A DNA stretch of 10,417 bases from contig DVJH01000056.1 of assembly GCA_018710795.1 (NCBI GenBank), positions 1 through 10,417 of the forward strand, given 5' to 3'. Below the pieces are notes generated by a model. The model searched no databases, was not told where the DNA came from, and worked only from the letters and a program-made list of their open reading frames with translations. Source of the DNA: Candidatus Galligastranaerophilus gallistercoris (GTDB lineage: Bacteria > Cyanobacteriota > Vampirovibrionia > Gastranaerophilales > Gastranaerophilaceae). The translations under genes and the position numbers were made by a program. Below, piece after piece: positions 1 to 7,316 of the stretch (positions are counted from its first letter, which is position 1; each line of letters starts with the position of its first letter).

Positions 1-1
1 T

Positions 2-3000
2 GAAATCCTGAATGAAAAACCCGATTTTTTAATTGCACCCGTTAAAGCCGTATTGGAGAAATTCCCCGATGAAGATTTTTATAAAGATAACACGTTAACA
101 ATAGAAAAAAATAAAGAATACGATTTTACCTCCTTAATTCAAGACCTTGTTAAACTCGGATATAAAAGAGAGGTCATGACGGTTGATATCGGAGAATTTT
201 CCCCCAGAGGCGATATTATAGACATTTATTCTCTGTATGATGCGCCTTTAAGAATAGAATTTTTCGGCGATACCGTTGAAGATATCAGGTTTTTTAACCC
301 CAATACGCAAAAAAGTTTTCAAAAAGTTCAAAGTATAAAAATCCCGCCATTGTATAAATATATTTCGGATAATAAAACGAAAGAAAACTTTAAAAACAAT
401 TTGATTAAAGCGGCAAAGGATTTTTCGGATGATGAGACATTCAATGTTTTATTAAATGAAACCGTTGAAAAAATTGAAAATACGGATTATTTTGAAGGAG
501 TTGAATATTATCTTCCGTATATAAATAAAAATTTAGCAAATATTTTTGATTATTTTAAAGATTACGTTTTAATTTTTGATGAATCCGCATTAATTAATTC
601 AAAAACCGAGCTTTTAGATAAAGAATACAAAGAAGAATATAAAAATAATATTGAAAATCTTTTATCGCTCCCTTTAGATGATAAAAACCACACAAGCTGC
701 GAAGAATTTAAAAAAGAGATTAAAAAATTTAAAAAAATCGGGTTTGATAATTTTATTGAAGATGATTTCTTTGAAGATGAAGAAAATTTTTCCGATAAAT
801 TAACCGATTTTGAATCGGTATTGCCGCCTTCATTTTCATCCGACGGTTATAAAATTTCAGAATTTATTAAAAACAATTTAAAAGAAAATATAAAAATTTT
901 TATACCGACTTCATACCCCAACAGAATTGATGAGATTTTAAAAGAATTTGAAATATTCGGAGAGTCAATTAATATTTTGCCGCCGATTTCCGTTTCGGGC
1001 GGAGAGTTTAAAATAAATGATACCAAATATATTTTTCTTACCGATAAGGAATTATTCAATAAACATTCTAAAGACATAACAACAAGAAAATACATGTATA
1101 ACAAACAATCGCCCGATTATATCGATTCGGTTAACGATATAAAAGAGGGCGAATATGTCGTTCATTATATCCACGGGATAGGTATTTTCAGGGGGCTTAT
1201 AAAACAGGATTTTGACGGAAGCAAGAAAGATTACCTTGAAATTGAATTTCAAGGTAAAGACAGACTTTTTATGCCGGCGGAACAAATCAACCTTTTAAAA
1301 AGATACAGAGGTTCAAACGTCATACCCAAATTATCCAAAATGGGCGGAGCCGCCTGGGAAAATATTAAAAATAAAGCAAAAAAAGAAGTTAAAGAAATCG
1401 CATACGACCTTTTAAGATTATACGCAAGAAGAAAACTTTCAAAAGGAATAGCGTTTGATCCCGATACGACCTGGCAGTATGAAATGGAAGAGAGTTTTGA
1501 ATATACGGAAACTCCGGATCAAATGAAAGCGATCATTGATACAAAGGCGGATATGGAAGAATCAAAACCCATGGACAGGCTTATTTGTGCGGATGTAGGG
1601 TTCGGCAAAACGGAAATTGCGATAAGAGCGATATTTAAAGCGGTCATGAGCGGATATCAGGCCGCCTTAATTGCGCCGACAACAATTTTGGCTCTCCAGC
1701 ATTATCAAACGATAACGGAAAGATTTAAGCCTTTTTCAATTAACGTTCAATTGGTTTCAAGGTTTAAAACCTTAAAAGAGAGAAAAGAAACCATAAAAAT
1801 GCTAAAAGAAGGGAAATGCGACGTTGTTGTCGGAACTCACGGGCTTTTATCCGATATAGAATATAAAAATCTCGGACTTCTTGTAATAGATGAAGAACAC
1901 AAATTCGGCGTAAACCATAAAGAAAAATTGAAACAATATAAAGAAAACATTGATATTTTATCAATGTCGGCAACTCCGATTCCAAGAACTTTAAATATGG
2001 CGCTGTCAGGGCTTAAAGATTTATCTTTAATAAATACGCCCCCGAAAAACAGGCTTCCCGTTAAAACGTATGTCGGAGAATTTAGTGAAGGTTATCTGAA
2101 AAACGCAATTACCCACGAACTCCAAAGAGACGGACAGGTTTATTTTATTCATAACAGAGTAGAAAATATCGCAAGAATCGGAAAATATATCCAGGAGCTT
2201 ATCCCGAACGCAAGAGTTGCAATAGCCCACGGGCAGATGCAGGAAAAAGAACTGGAAAAAATTATGTTTGATTTTTTAAATAAAGAATACGACATATTGG
2301 TTTCAACGACAATTGTTGAATCGGGGCTTGATATACCGAACACAAATACAATTATAATAAACGATGCGGACAGATTCGGTCTTGCGCAATTATACCAATT
2401 GAGAGGAAGGGTCGGAAGGTCGGACAGACAGGCGTATTGCTATTGTTTTTATAAACAATCGAAAGAATTAAACGAAGAAGCAATCAAAAGATTAAAAGCA
2501 ATAAGAGATTTTACATCCTTAGGCTCCGGGTATCAAATTGCAATGAGGGATATCGAAATCAGGGGAGTGGGCAATATATTGGGTGCAAAGCAGCACGGGC
2601 ATATGGTAAATGTCGGTTTTGACACATATTGCATGCTTTTAGAAGAAAGTATAGAAGAGATAAAAAAAGAAAAAGATTTGAGCCTTAAAGAAAAAGAAAA
2701 ATTTGAACCCTGCCTTGTCGATATCAAAACAAATGCCTATATCCCGGATGATTGGGTCGGTTCATACGAACAAAAAATGCTTGAATACAAAAAACTGGCT
2801 GAAATTAAAACGCTGGATGAATTGGAAACCGTACAGGCAGGTTTCAGGGACAGATTTTCAAAATTGCCCGAATCGGTTGAAAACTTATTCAAACTTATCA
2901 AAATAAGACTTTTAGGCACCAATATTCATATAACTCAAATTCAAGACACCGGAAACAATATAAGGATTTATACGCCTTATACAATGCAGGAGTGGAATAT

Positions 3001-3193
3001 AATAAGAAACAAAACTTCAATTAACATTACAAAATATTTTAGCTGGACAAAGCCTCAAAAGTCTATGGATAAAGTAAAAGGGATATTATTAATGAAAACG
3101 GATTACCTCAATTTTAACGAAATATTTAACATATTGTCCGATTTGTTTTATCATATATCCAAGATAGTATTAGAATTTAAGAAAACAAATTAA
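2..3193 (+). CDS. mfd: Transcription-repair coupling factor Mfd (5' end outside window)
   Basis: Mfd is an ATP-driven DNA translocase that removes RNA polymerase stalled at lesions and recruits UvrA. The reading frame is open from base 2, so the gene begins before the window; 1063 residues are visible and about 100 are probably missing. Visible in order: the end of the UvrB-like module (GEFSPRGDIID, residues 64-74, then LRIEFFGD, which keeps the Arg and Phe positions known in E. coli Mfd to contact UvrA); a poorly conserved Asp/Glu/Lys-rich middle; the RNA polymerase-interacting domain (YVVHYIHGIGIFRG to about residue 437); the helicase core with Walker A ADVGFGKTE (530-538), Walker B DEEH (630-633), SATPIPRT, and motif VI QLRGRVGRSDRQ (from about 799); and the C-terminal TRCF domain. 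The TTG at 53 is internal and is not the start. It ends with TAA, 12 bases before the foldase gene. Confidence 0.97.
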   Translation, partial: EILNEKPDFLIAPVKAVLEKFPDEDFYKDNTLTIEKNKEYDFTSLIQDLVKLGYKREVMTVDIGEFSPRGDIIDIYSLYDAPLRIEFFGDTVEDIRFFNPNTQKSFQKVQSIKIPPLYKYISDNKTKENFKNNLIKAAKDFSDDETFNVLLNETVEKIENTDYFEGVEYYLPYINKNLANIFDYFKDYVLIFDESALINSKTELLDKEYKEEYKNNIENLLSLPLDDKNHTSCEEFKKEIKKFKKIGFDNFIEDDFFEDEENFSDKLTDFESVLPPSFSSDGYKISEFIKNNLKENIKIFIPTSYPNRIDEILKEFEIFGESINILPPISVSGGEFKINDTKYIFLTDKELFNKHSKDITTRKYMYNKQSPDYIDSVNDIKEGEYVVHYIHGIGIFRGLIKQDFDGSKKDYLEIEFQGKDRLFMPAEQINLLKRYRGSNVIPKLSKMGGAAWENIKNKAKKEVKEIAYDLLRLYARRKLSKGIAFDPDTTWQYEMEESFEYTETPDQMKAIIDTKADMEESKPMDRLICADVGFGKTEIAIRAIFKAVMSGYQAALIAPTTILALQHYQTITERFKPFSINVQLVSRFKTLKERKETIKMLKEGKCDVVVGTHGLLSDIEYKNLGLLVIDEEHKFGVNHKEKLKQYKENIDILSMSATPIPRTLNMALSGLKDLSLINTPPKNRLPVKTYVGEFSEGYLKNAITHELQRDGQVYFIHNRVENIARIGKYIQELIPNARVAIAHGQMQEKELEKIMFDFLNKEYDILVSTTIVESGLDIPNTNTIIINDADRFGLAQLYQLRGRVGRSDRQAYCYCFYKQSKELNEEAIKRLKAIRDFTSLGSGYQIAMRDIEIRGVGNILGAKQHGHMVNVGFDTYCMLLEESIEEIKKEKDLSLKEKEKFEPCLVDIKTNAYIPDDWVGSYEQKMLEYKKLAEIKTLDELETVQAGFRDRFSKLPESVENLFKLIKIRLLGTNIHITQIQDTGNNIRIYTPYTMQEWNIIRNKTSINITKYFSWTKPQKSMDKVKGILLMKTDYLNFNEIFNILSDLFYHISKIVLEFKKTN

Positions 3194-3205
3194 AGGGGAG
3201 ATTAT

Positions 3206-4339
3206 ATGAAACTATCAAAAATTTTATTATCGGGCGTTTTTGTTCTTGCCGCACTTACGGGCTGCACACAGGATAAAAATGCAATCATTAAAGTTAACAA
3301 TGAACCCATTACAAAAAGCCAGTATGAAGAAGTTTATGCAAGAGAAACTTCAAGCCCTCAATATCAACAGTTTGCAAGCTATTTAAAAGACGAAAACAGC
3401 ATTATGAGCTTAATGCTTAAAGACAGAATAGTAAACGAACTTATATTAAAAGAAATAATTAATCAGGAAATCGAAAAAAGAAAAATTGAAGTAACGGATG
3501 AAGAAATTCAGGCAAGAAAAGATGAAATAACCGAAAAAATCGGTTCAAAAGAAAAAGTCGAAGAACTTTTAAAAAGAAACAACGTAAGCGATAAACAATT
3601 TGATAAAGATATCGCAAATGAAATTAAAATCGATAAATTGATAGAAGCAACACAAAGTACAAAAATAAGCGAAAATGACGTAAAAGATTTCTATAACAAA
3701 AACAAAGCCGCATTCAATTACCCCGAGCGCGTCAGAGCTTCCCATATTTTAATTGAAGCAAACCCCGCACAAATAAAACAGGAAATAATAGCTCAGGACA
3801 AAAAAGGCGAGTTAACGGCTGATGACATTGATAAAAAAGTAAAAGAAGCGATGGATAACAAAATGAGCTTTGCGCAGGAAGTTCTTAAAAAAGCAAAAGC
3901 AAACCCCGACAGTTTTGCGGCACTTGCAAAACAATATTCGGACGATAAAGTTTCGGCTCAAAAAGGCGGGGATTTGGGTTTCTTTACCAGAAATGATATG
4001 GTAAAACCGTTTGCGGATGCAGCTTTTACATTAAAACCCGGTACGGTATCGGAAATTGTAGTTACGGATTACGGCAATCATATTATTATCGTAACCGATA
4101 AAGCCGCTGCAGGAATACAGCCTTTTGAAAAAATGAAAGATGAAATTCAAACATACCTTGAACAAAAGAAAAAAATCGACGTATTAACCACATTATTGGA
4201 CGGGCTCAAAGCAAGCGCAAAGGTTGAATATATAGACAATAGCTATGATCTTAAAAATATTCAGGAAAAAATAAAAGAAGAAGCAAAAAAACAGCAGAAA
4301 ATTCTTGAAGATAAAGAAGAAACAAAAAGCGCAAAATAA
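3206..4339 (+). CDS. SurA/PrsA-like peptidyl-prolyl cis-trans isomerase lipoprotein
   Basis: This is a probable envelope foldase that helps exported proteins fold. The N-terminus is a lipoprotein signal: positive MKLSK, a hydrophobic stretch, and lipobox LTGC with Cys20 as the predicted lipidated residue. Residues 25-165 are a charged, helical SurA-type chaperone region. A parvulin (PPIC) domain follows, with RASHILI at 177-183 and SFAALAKQYSDD...KGGDLGFF...FADAAFTLKPGTVS...YGNHIIIV at about 236-296. The two halves of the parvulin domain are separated by about 52 residues (184-235) where about 20 is usual. The C-terminus is a Lys/Glu-rich helix (about 350-377). The start is clear: GGGGAG at 3195-3200 lies 5 bases before the ATG. 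The 12-base gap to mfd suggests co-transcription, and a terminator follows the gene. The family is secure, but whether it acts more like SurA or PrsA cannot be told from sequence. Confidence 0.92.
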   Translation: MKLSKILLSGVFVLAALTGCTQDKNAIIKVNNEPITKSQYEEVYARETSSPQYQQFASYLKDENSIMSLMLKDRIVNELILKEIINQEIEKRKIEVTDEEIQARKDEITEKIGSKEKVEELLKRNNVSDKQFDKDIANEIKIDKLIEATQSTKISENDVKDFYNKNKAAFNYPERVRASHILIEANPAQIKQEIIAQDKKGELTADDIDKKVKEAMDNKMSFAQEVLKKAKANPDSFAALAKQYSDDKVSAQKGGDLGFFTRNDMVKPFADAAFTLKPGTVSEIVVTDYGNHIIIVTDKAAAGIQPFEKMKDEIQTYLEQKKKIDVLTTLLDGLKASAKVEYIDNSYDLKNIQEKIKEEAKKQQKILEDKEETKSAK

Positions 4340-4360
4340 AATATAAAAGTTAATAAAATT

Positions 4361-4392
4361 AAAAGCCGTCTTGACAACAAAAGACGGCTTTT
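4361..4392 (+). terminator. Intrinsic terminator after the mfd-foldase unit, probably bidirectional
   Basis: A perfect 12-bp inverted repeat (AAAAGCCGTCTT at 4361-4372 and AAGACGGCTTTT at 4381-4392) flanks an 8-base loop. The right arm ends in TTTT and is followed by AT-rich sequence, as in a Rho-independent terminator. The left flank is A-rich (AATAAAATTAAAA), so the minus-strand transcript would also have a U-rich tail. It separates the foldase gene from the LPS genes. Confidence 0.88.
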
Positions 4393-4399
4393 ATATTCT
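4371..4399 (+). promoter_or_regulatory. Possible sigma70-like promoter overlapping the terminator, upstream of rfaE2
   Basis: A perfect -35 box TTGACA (4371-4376) spans the end of the left stem arm and the loop of the terminator. It is followed at 17 bp by TATTCT (4394-4399, 4 of 6 consensus). An alternative -10, TATATT at 4392-4397, has a 15-bp spacer. The start point would fall near 4404-4407, leaving a leader of only about 13 bases that begins at the ribosome binding site. That is tight, so the call is tentative. Confidence 0.35.
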
Positions 4400-4418
4400 G
4401 ATAAAAGAGGTGTTTTAA

Positions 4419-4883
4419 GTGGAAAAGCTTATAAAAGAAGATGAAATCGGCCAAAAGGCGGCGGAATTAAAAAGGCTGCATAAGACAATCGTTTTTACAA
4501 ACGGGTGTTTTGATATCTTACATGCGGGACATGTAAGATATTTAAAGGAAAGCAAAAAATTAGGCGACATTTTAATCGTGGGTTTAAATTCGGACAGTTC
4601 AATAAAAAAAATCAAAGGTCCCATGCGCCCGATTAACGATGAATCAGACAGGGCGGAAGTCTTAGGCGGATTAGAGAGCGTCGATTTTATCGTTATTTTT
4701 AATGAAGACACGCCCGCTAAACTTTTAGATGTAATTAAACCCGATATTTATACAAAAGGTGCGGATTATACGATACAAACGCTTCCCGAGGCAGACACCG
4801 TCATAAAAAACGGCGGCAGGGTAGAATTTATTAAGCTTGTCGAAGGCAGGTCGACAACAAAAATAATCGACAAAATAAAATAA
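4419..4883 (+). CDS. rfaE2: D-glycero-beta-D-manno-heptose 1-phosphate adenylyltransferase (HldE C-terminal type)
   Basis: This enzyme transfers AMP from ATP to heptose 1-phosphate, giving ADP-heptose for the LPS inner core. The 154-residue protein is a single cytidylyltransferase-like domain. The nucleotide-binding motif TNGCFDILHAGH lies at 27-38 (HxGH signature), followed by GLNSDSSIKKIKGPMRPIN, an ESVDFIVIFNEDTP region, KPDIYTKGADY, and the C-terminal GRSTTKIIDKI typical of the family. In E. coli the same domain is fused behind a sugar kinase (HldE). Here it stands alone, so the kinase (HldA/RfaE1 type) must be elsewhere. The start is GTG, with AGAGG (4406-4410) 8 bases upstream. The gene lies just after the terminator and 41 bases before lpxD, consistent with an LPS role. 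Confidence 0.93.
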   Translation: MEKLIKEDEIGQKAAELKRLHKTIVFTNGCFDILHAGHVRYLKESKKLGDILIVGLNSDSSIKKIKGPMRPINDESDRAEVLGGLESVDFIVIFNEDTPAKLLDVIKPDIYTKGADYTIQTLPEADTVIKNGGRVEFIKLVEGRSTTKIIDKIK

Positions 4884-4895
4884 ATGTAATACAAT
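4867..4895 (+). promoter_or_regulatory. Probable sigma70-like promoter for lpxD and the genes after it
   Basis: TCGACA (4867-4872, 5 of 6 to the -35 consensus) and TACAAT (4890-4895, 5 of 6 to the -10 consensus) are separated by exactly 17 bp. The -35 box lies in the last codons of rfaE2 and the -10 box lies in the 41-base gap. Transcription would start near 4902, leaving a leader of about 23 bases that contains the strong ribosome binding site of lpxD. This is a pattern match only; AT-rich DNA gives chance matches. Confidence 0.55.
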
Positions 4896-4910
4896 AAGTA
4901 TAGATTTTTG

Positions 4911-4917
4911 AGGGAGG
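4911..4917 (+). promoter_or_regulatory. Ribosome binding site that fixes the GTG start of lpxD
   Basis: AGGGAGG lies 7 bases before the GTG at 4925. The nearby ATG at 4918 reads only five codons before a stop, so the GTG is the start. Confidence 0.8.
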
Positions 4918-4924
4918 ATGCAAC

Positions 4925-6034
4925 GTGAACGGTAAACAGTTCAAATTGGAAGAGTTATCACAATTGGTCGGCGGTATCTTGACCAAAGTATCGGATGCTT
5001 TGATAAATAAAGTGGCTCCGCCTGTTTTGGCTGATGAAAATACTCTTGCGCTTGCGCTCGGAGAAAAAGAAATTGAGGATTTAGCTTCAACAAAGGCAAA
5101 ATGTGCTCTCGTACCCTTGGGGGTCAACCTTCCCAATATTTCAACCATTGAAGTTGAACGCCCGAGACTTGCCATGATGACATTATTAAACGTATTTTAC
5201 GAAGCCCCCGATTACACGGAAGGCATTCACCCTACGGCAGTTGTTCACCCTGAAGCCAAACTCGGAAAAAATGTTTCAATAGGTCCTAACGTTGTTATTT
5301 CAAGAGGAGCACAAATCGGAGATAACACAAAACTTTTAGCAAATATCTATATCGGGAAATTCGCAAAACTGGGGACCGATTGCCTTATCCACCCCGGGGT
5401 CAACATCGGAGATTTTGTTACGATTAAAAACAGATGTATATTACACCATGGTGCAAGTATCGGCGCAGACGGCTTCAGCTTTGTAACCGAAACACCCGAT
5501 AACATTGAAACCGCCAGAAAAGAAGGAGCAATCACCGGCGGAAAAGAAAATCAAAAAGTTTATAAAATTCCGTCATTAGGTTCGGTTTTAATTGAAGACG
5601 ATGTTGAAATCGGCGCAAATACCGCTATCGACAGAGGTACCATTGAAAATACGACAATAGGCGCACAAACAAAAATAGATGACCTTGTTATGATAGGTCA
5701 TAACTGCAAAATAGGCAAAGCCTGCATGATAGTATCTCAGGTAGGTATAGCCGGAAGCTGCATTATCGGCGATAGAGTAGTTATCGCAGGACAGGCAGGC
5801 TTAAAAGACCATACAACAATAGGCGATGATTCAATTGTTCTTGCAAAAGCCGGCGTTACAAAATCCTTCGGCGCAAAAAGCGTTATTATGGGAGCGCCCG
5901 CAGTACCCAGAAAAGACTTCATCAAGCGTATGAAATATCTGGCGGAAGCAGAGGTCATGGTTCAAAAGTATAAAAAATATCAGCATTTATTGGAAGATTA
6001 CGAGAAATTTTTAAATGAGGACGCTAAAATCTAG
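4925..6034 (+). CDS. lpxD: UDP-3-O-(3-hydroxyacyl)glucosamine N-acyltransferase LpxD
   Basis: LpxD is the third enzyme of lipid A synthesis. It moves a 3-hydroxyacyl chain from ACP to the 2-amino group of UDP-3-O-acylglucosamine in the cytoplasm. The 369-residue protein has the N-terminal uridine-binding domain (about 1-100), then IHPTAVVHPEAKLG and many left-handed beta-helix hexapeptide repeats (about 101-325), and a C-terminal helical tail. HHGASIGADGF (174-184), EIGANTAIDRGT and IDDLVMIGHNCKIG are family hallmarks. His259 in IGHNC aligns with the catalytic His239 of E. coli LpxD. It is about 28 residues longer than the E. coli enzyme (341 residues), mostly because of a loop at about 187-212. 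GTG start, TAG stop. Its last 20 bases overlap lpxC, suggesting translational coupling. Confidence 0.96.
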   Translation: MNGKQFKLEELSQLVGGILTKVSDALINKVAPPVLADENTLALALGEKEIEDLASTKAKCALVPLGVNLPNISTIEVERPRLAMMTLLNVFYEAPDYTEGIHPTAVVHPEAKLGKNVSIGPNVVISRGAQIGDNTKLLANIYIGKFAKLGTDCLIHPGVNIGDFVTIKNRCILHHGASIGADGFSFVTETPDNIETARKEGAITGGKENQKVYKIPSLGSVLIEDDVEIGANTAIDRGTIENTTIGAQTKIDDLVMIGHNCKIGKACMIVSQVGIAGSCIIGDRVVIAGQAGLKDHTTIGDDSIVLAKAGVTKSFGAKSVIMGAPAVPRKDFIKRMKYLAEAEVMVQKYKKYQHLLEDYEKFLNEDAKI

Positions 6035-6836
6035 TTTCACCCTGAAGGGAAACGGGCTTATGTATAATAAGCCCGCAATATTTGAAGTTAACCCCTCGGA
6101 TAAAAAAGGGATAAGATTTCATATTAACGGCGGCACAATTGAAGCCGATGCGGACAATGTGGTTTCAACCGAGCATTTTGTAGTTCTTGCGGATGTTAAA
6201 AACGGAGCAAAAACAAAAATAGCTCTTGTTGAACATTTTATGGCCGCATGCGCCTTTTATGGTATAGATGCTCTTGACGTAAACGTTGAATCGGAAGGGT
6301 TTGAAACCCCCATAACCGACGGAAGCGCAAAAGTATGGGCAGAAGAATTTAAAAAGACCGGTTTTCTCGGCGAACCCGATGAAACAAAGGCTCTTGAAGC
6401 GCCGATATTATTTTCGACGGGAAAAAGCTCGATTGTTTTAATCCCTTCGGATAAAACAATAATTACCTATGCGGTCAATTTTAATCATCCCGACTTAAGG
6501 CAAAGATGGGTTAGTGTCGACCCGGAGACAAATGCGGACGAAATCATTGAAGCAAGAACGTTCGGCTATTTAAAAGACCTTGAAACATACCAAAAAATGG
6601 GAATTTCGCTCGGCGTTAATTATGACAACACCGTCGGGTTGACGGATGAGGGATACACGACAGATTTAAGAAGCGAATTTGAACCCGTAAAACACAAAAT
6701 GCTAGATATAATCGGCGATTTGTATCTTTCCGGATTTAACCCCTTAAAGATAAACGCAAAAATAATTGCGCTTGAAGCGGGTCATGGATATCATCTGCAG
6801 GTCGCACGTGCGCTTAAAAGAGCGATTAACAGCTAA
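6015..6836 (+). CDS. lpxC: UDP-3-O-acyl-N-acetylglucosamine deacetylase LpxC
   Basis: LpxC is the zinc hydrolase for the committed step of lipid A synthesis, removing acetate from UDP-3-O-acyl-GlcNAc. At 273 residues it is shorter than E. coli LpxC (about 305). The zinc ligands are present: His74 in LVEHFMA (E. coli His79), and His227 and Asp231 in KHKMLD (His238, Asp242). Also present are Glu73, Asp235, His257 in AGHGYH (E. coli His265), ETPITDGSA (97-105) and EARTFGYLKD (179-188). The N-terminal GxGLHSG motif, usually invariant, reads GNGLMYN here (12-18). The start ATG lies inside the end of lpxD in another frame, giving MRTLK as expected for the family start. The ribosome binding site is weak, which fits coupling to lpxD. 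Stop TAA, 15 bases before fabZ. Confidence 0.95.
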   Translation: MRTLKSSFTLKGNGLMYNKPAIFEVNPSDKKGIRFHINGGTIEADADNVVSTEHFVVLADVKNGAKTKIALVEHFMAACAFYGIDALDVNVESEGFETPITDGSAKVWAEEFKKTGFLGEPDETKALEAPILFSTGKSSIVLIPSDKTIITYAVNFNHPDLRQRWVSVDPETNADEIIEARTFGYLKDLETYQKMGISLGVNYDNTVGLTDEGYTTDLRSEFEPVKHKMLDIIGDLYLSGFNPLKINAKIIALEAGHGYHLQVARALKRAINS

Positions 6837-6851
6837 AAAGGAGACAATATA

Positions 6852-7301
6852 ATGACTGAAGTTCAGGCTAAACCGATTTCACTTGATATCATGGAAATAA
6901 TGAAATTAATTCCGCACAGATACCCGTTTTTATTGGTAGACAAAATAACCGAGTGTGTACCTAACGAATATTCAAAAGGATATAAAAATTTAACGGCAAA
7001 TGAAATGTTTTTTAACGGGCATTTCCCCAATAACCCCATAATGCCCGGAGTTCTTCAAATTGAAGCTCTGGCACAAACAGCCGCTCCTATTTTGCTTACA
7101 ATGGAACAATATAAAGGAAAATTGGCATTATTTGCAGGCGTTGATAATGTCAGATTTAAAAATATCGTGCGCCCCGGCGACAGATTTGATATGGAAGTTT
7201 ATATGACAAAAGTTAAAGGACCCATTGCAAAATGCACGGCCAAAGGCTTTGTAGACGGAAAACTTTGTGTTGAAGCGGAAATTACGATAGCATTGAAATA
7301 G
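6852..7301 (+). CDS. fabZ: 3-hydroxyacyl-ACP dehydratase FabZ
   Basis: FabZ dehydrates 3-hydroxyacyl-ACP to trans-2-enoyl-ACP in fatty acid elongation, so it competes with LpxA and LpxD for the hydroxyacyl-ACP pool. The 149-residue protein is a complete hot-dog fold. It carries IPHRYPFLLVD (20-30), the active-site segment FFNGHFPNNPIMPGV (53-67) with catalytic His57, Glu71 in EALAQTA, and the FAGVDNVRFKNIVRPGD segment. AGGAG at 6839-6843 is 8 bases before the ATG. The stop is TAG, and the downstream lpxA lies in the same frame. FabZ next to lpxA is common in Gram-negative lipid A clusters. Confidence 0.97.
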   Translation: MTEVQAKPISLDIMEIMKLIPHRYPFLLVDKITECVPNEYSKGYKNLTANEMFFNGHFPNNPIMPGVLQIEALAQTAAPILLTMEQYKGKLALFAGVDNVRFKNIVRPGDRFDMEVYMTKVKGPIAKCTAKGFVDGKLCVEAEITIALK

Positions 7302-7316
7302 AAAGTTGTGAATATT

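Noticed and set aside
53..55. TTG at 53 as the start of mfd
   Set aside because: The frame is open upstream to base 2, and the residues there continue the Mfd N-terminal module. The gene simply begins before the window.
4831..5175. Minus-strand open frame across the rfaE2-lpxD junction
   Set aside because: It is antisense to two well-conserved genes, resembles no family I recognise, and is explained by the coding bias of the opposite strand. The same holds for the other minus-strand open frames.
5483..5560. Long loop in LpxD (about residues 187-212) as a novel insertion
   Set aside because: Many LpxD proteins outside the enterics, for example in alphaproteobacteria, have a longer segment here with a similar FVT...AR pattern before the IxSLGSV strand. 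It is probably family variation.
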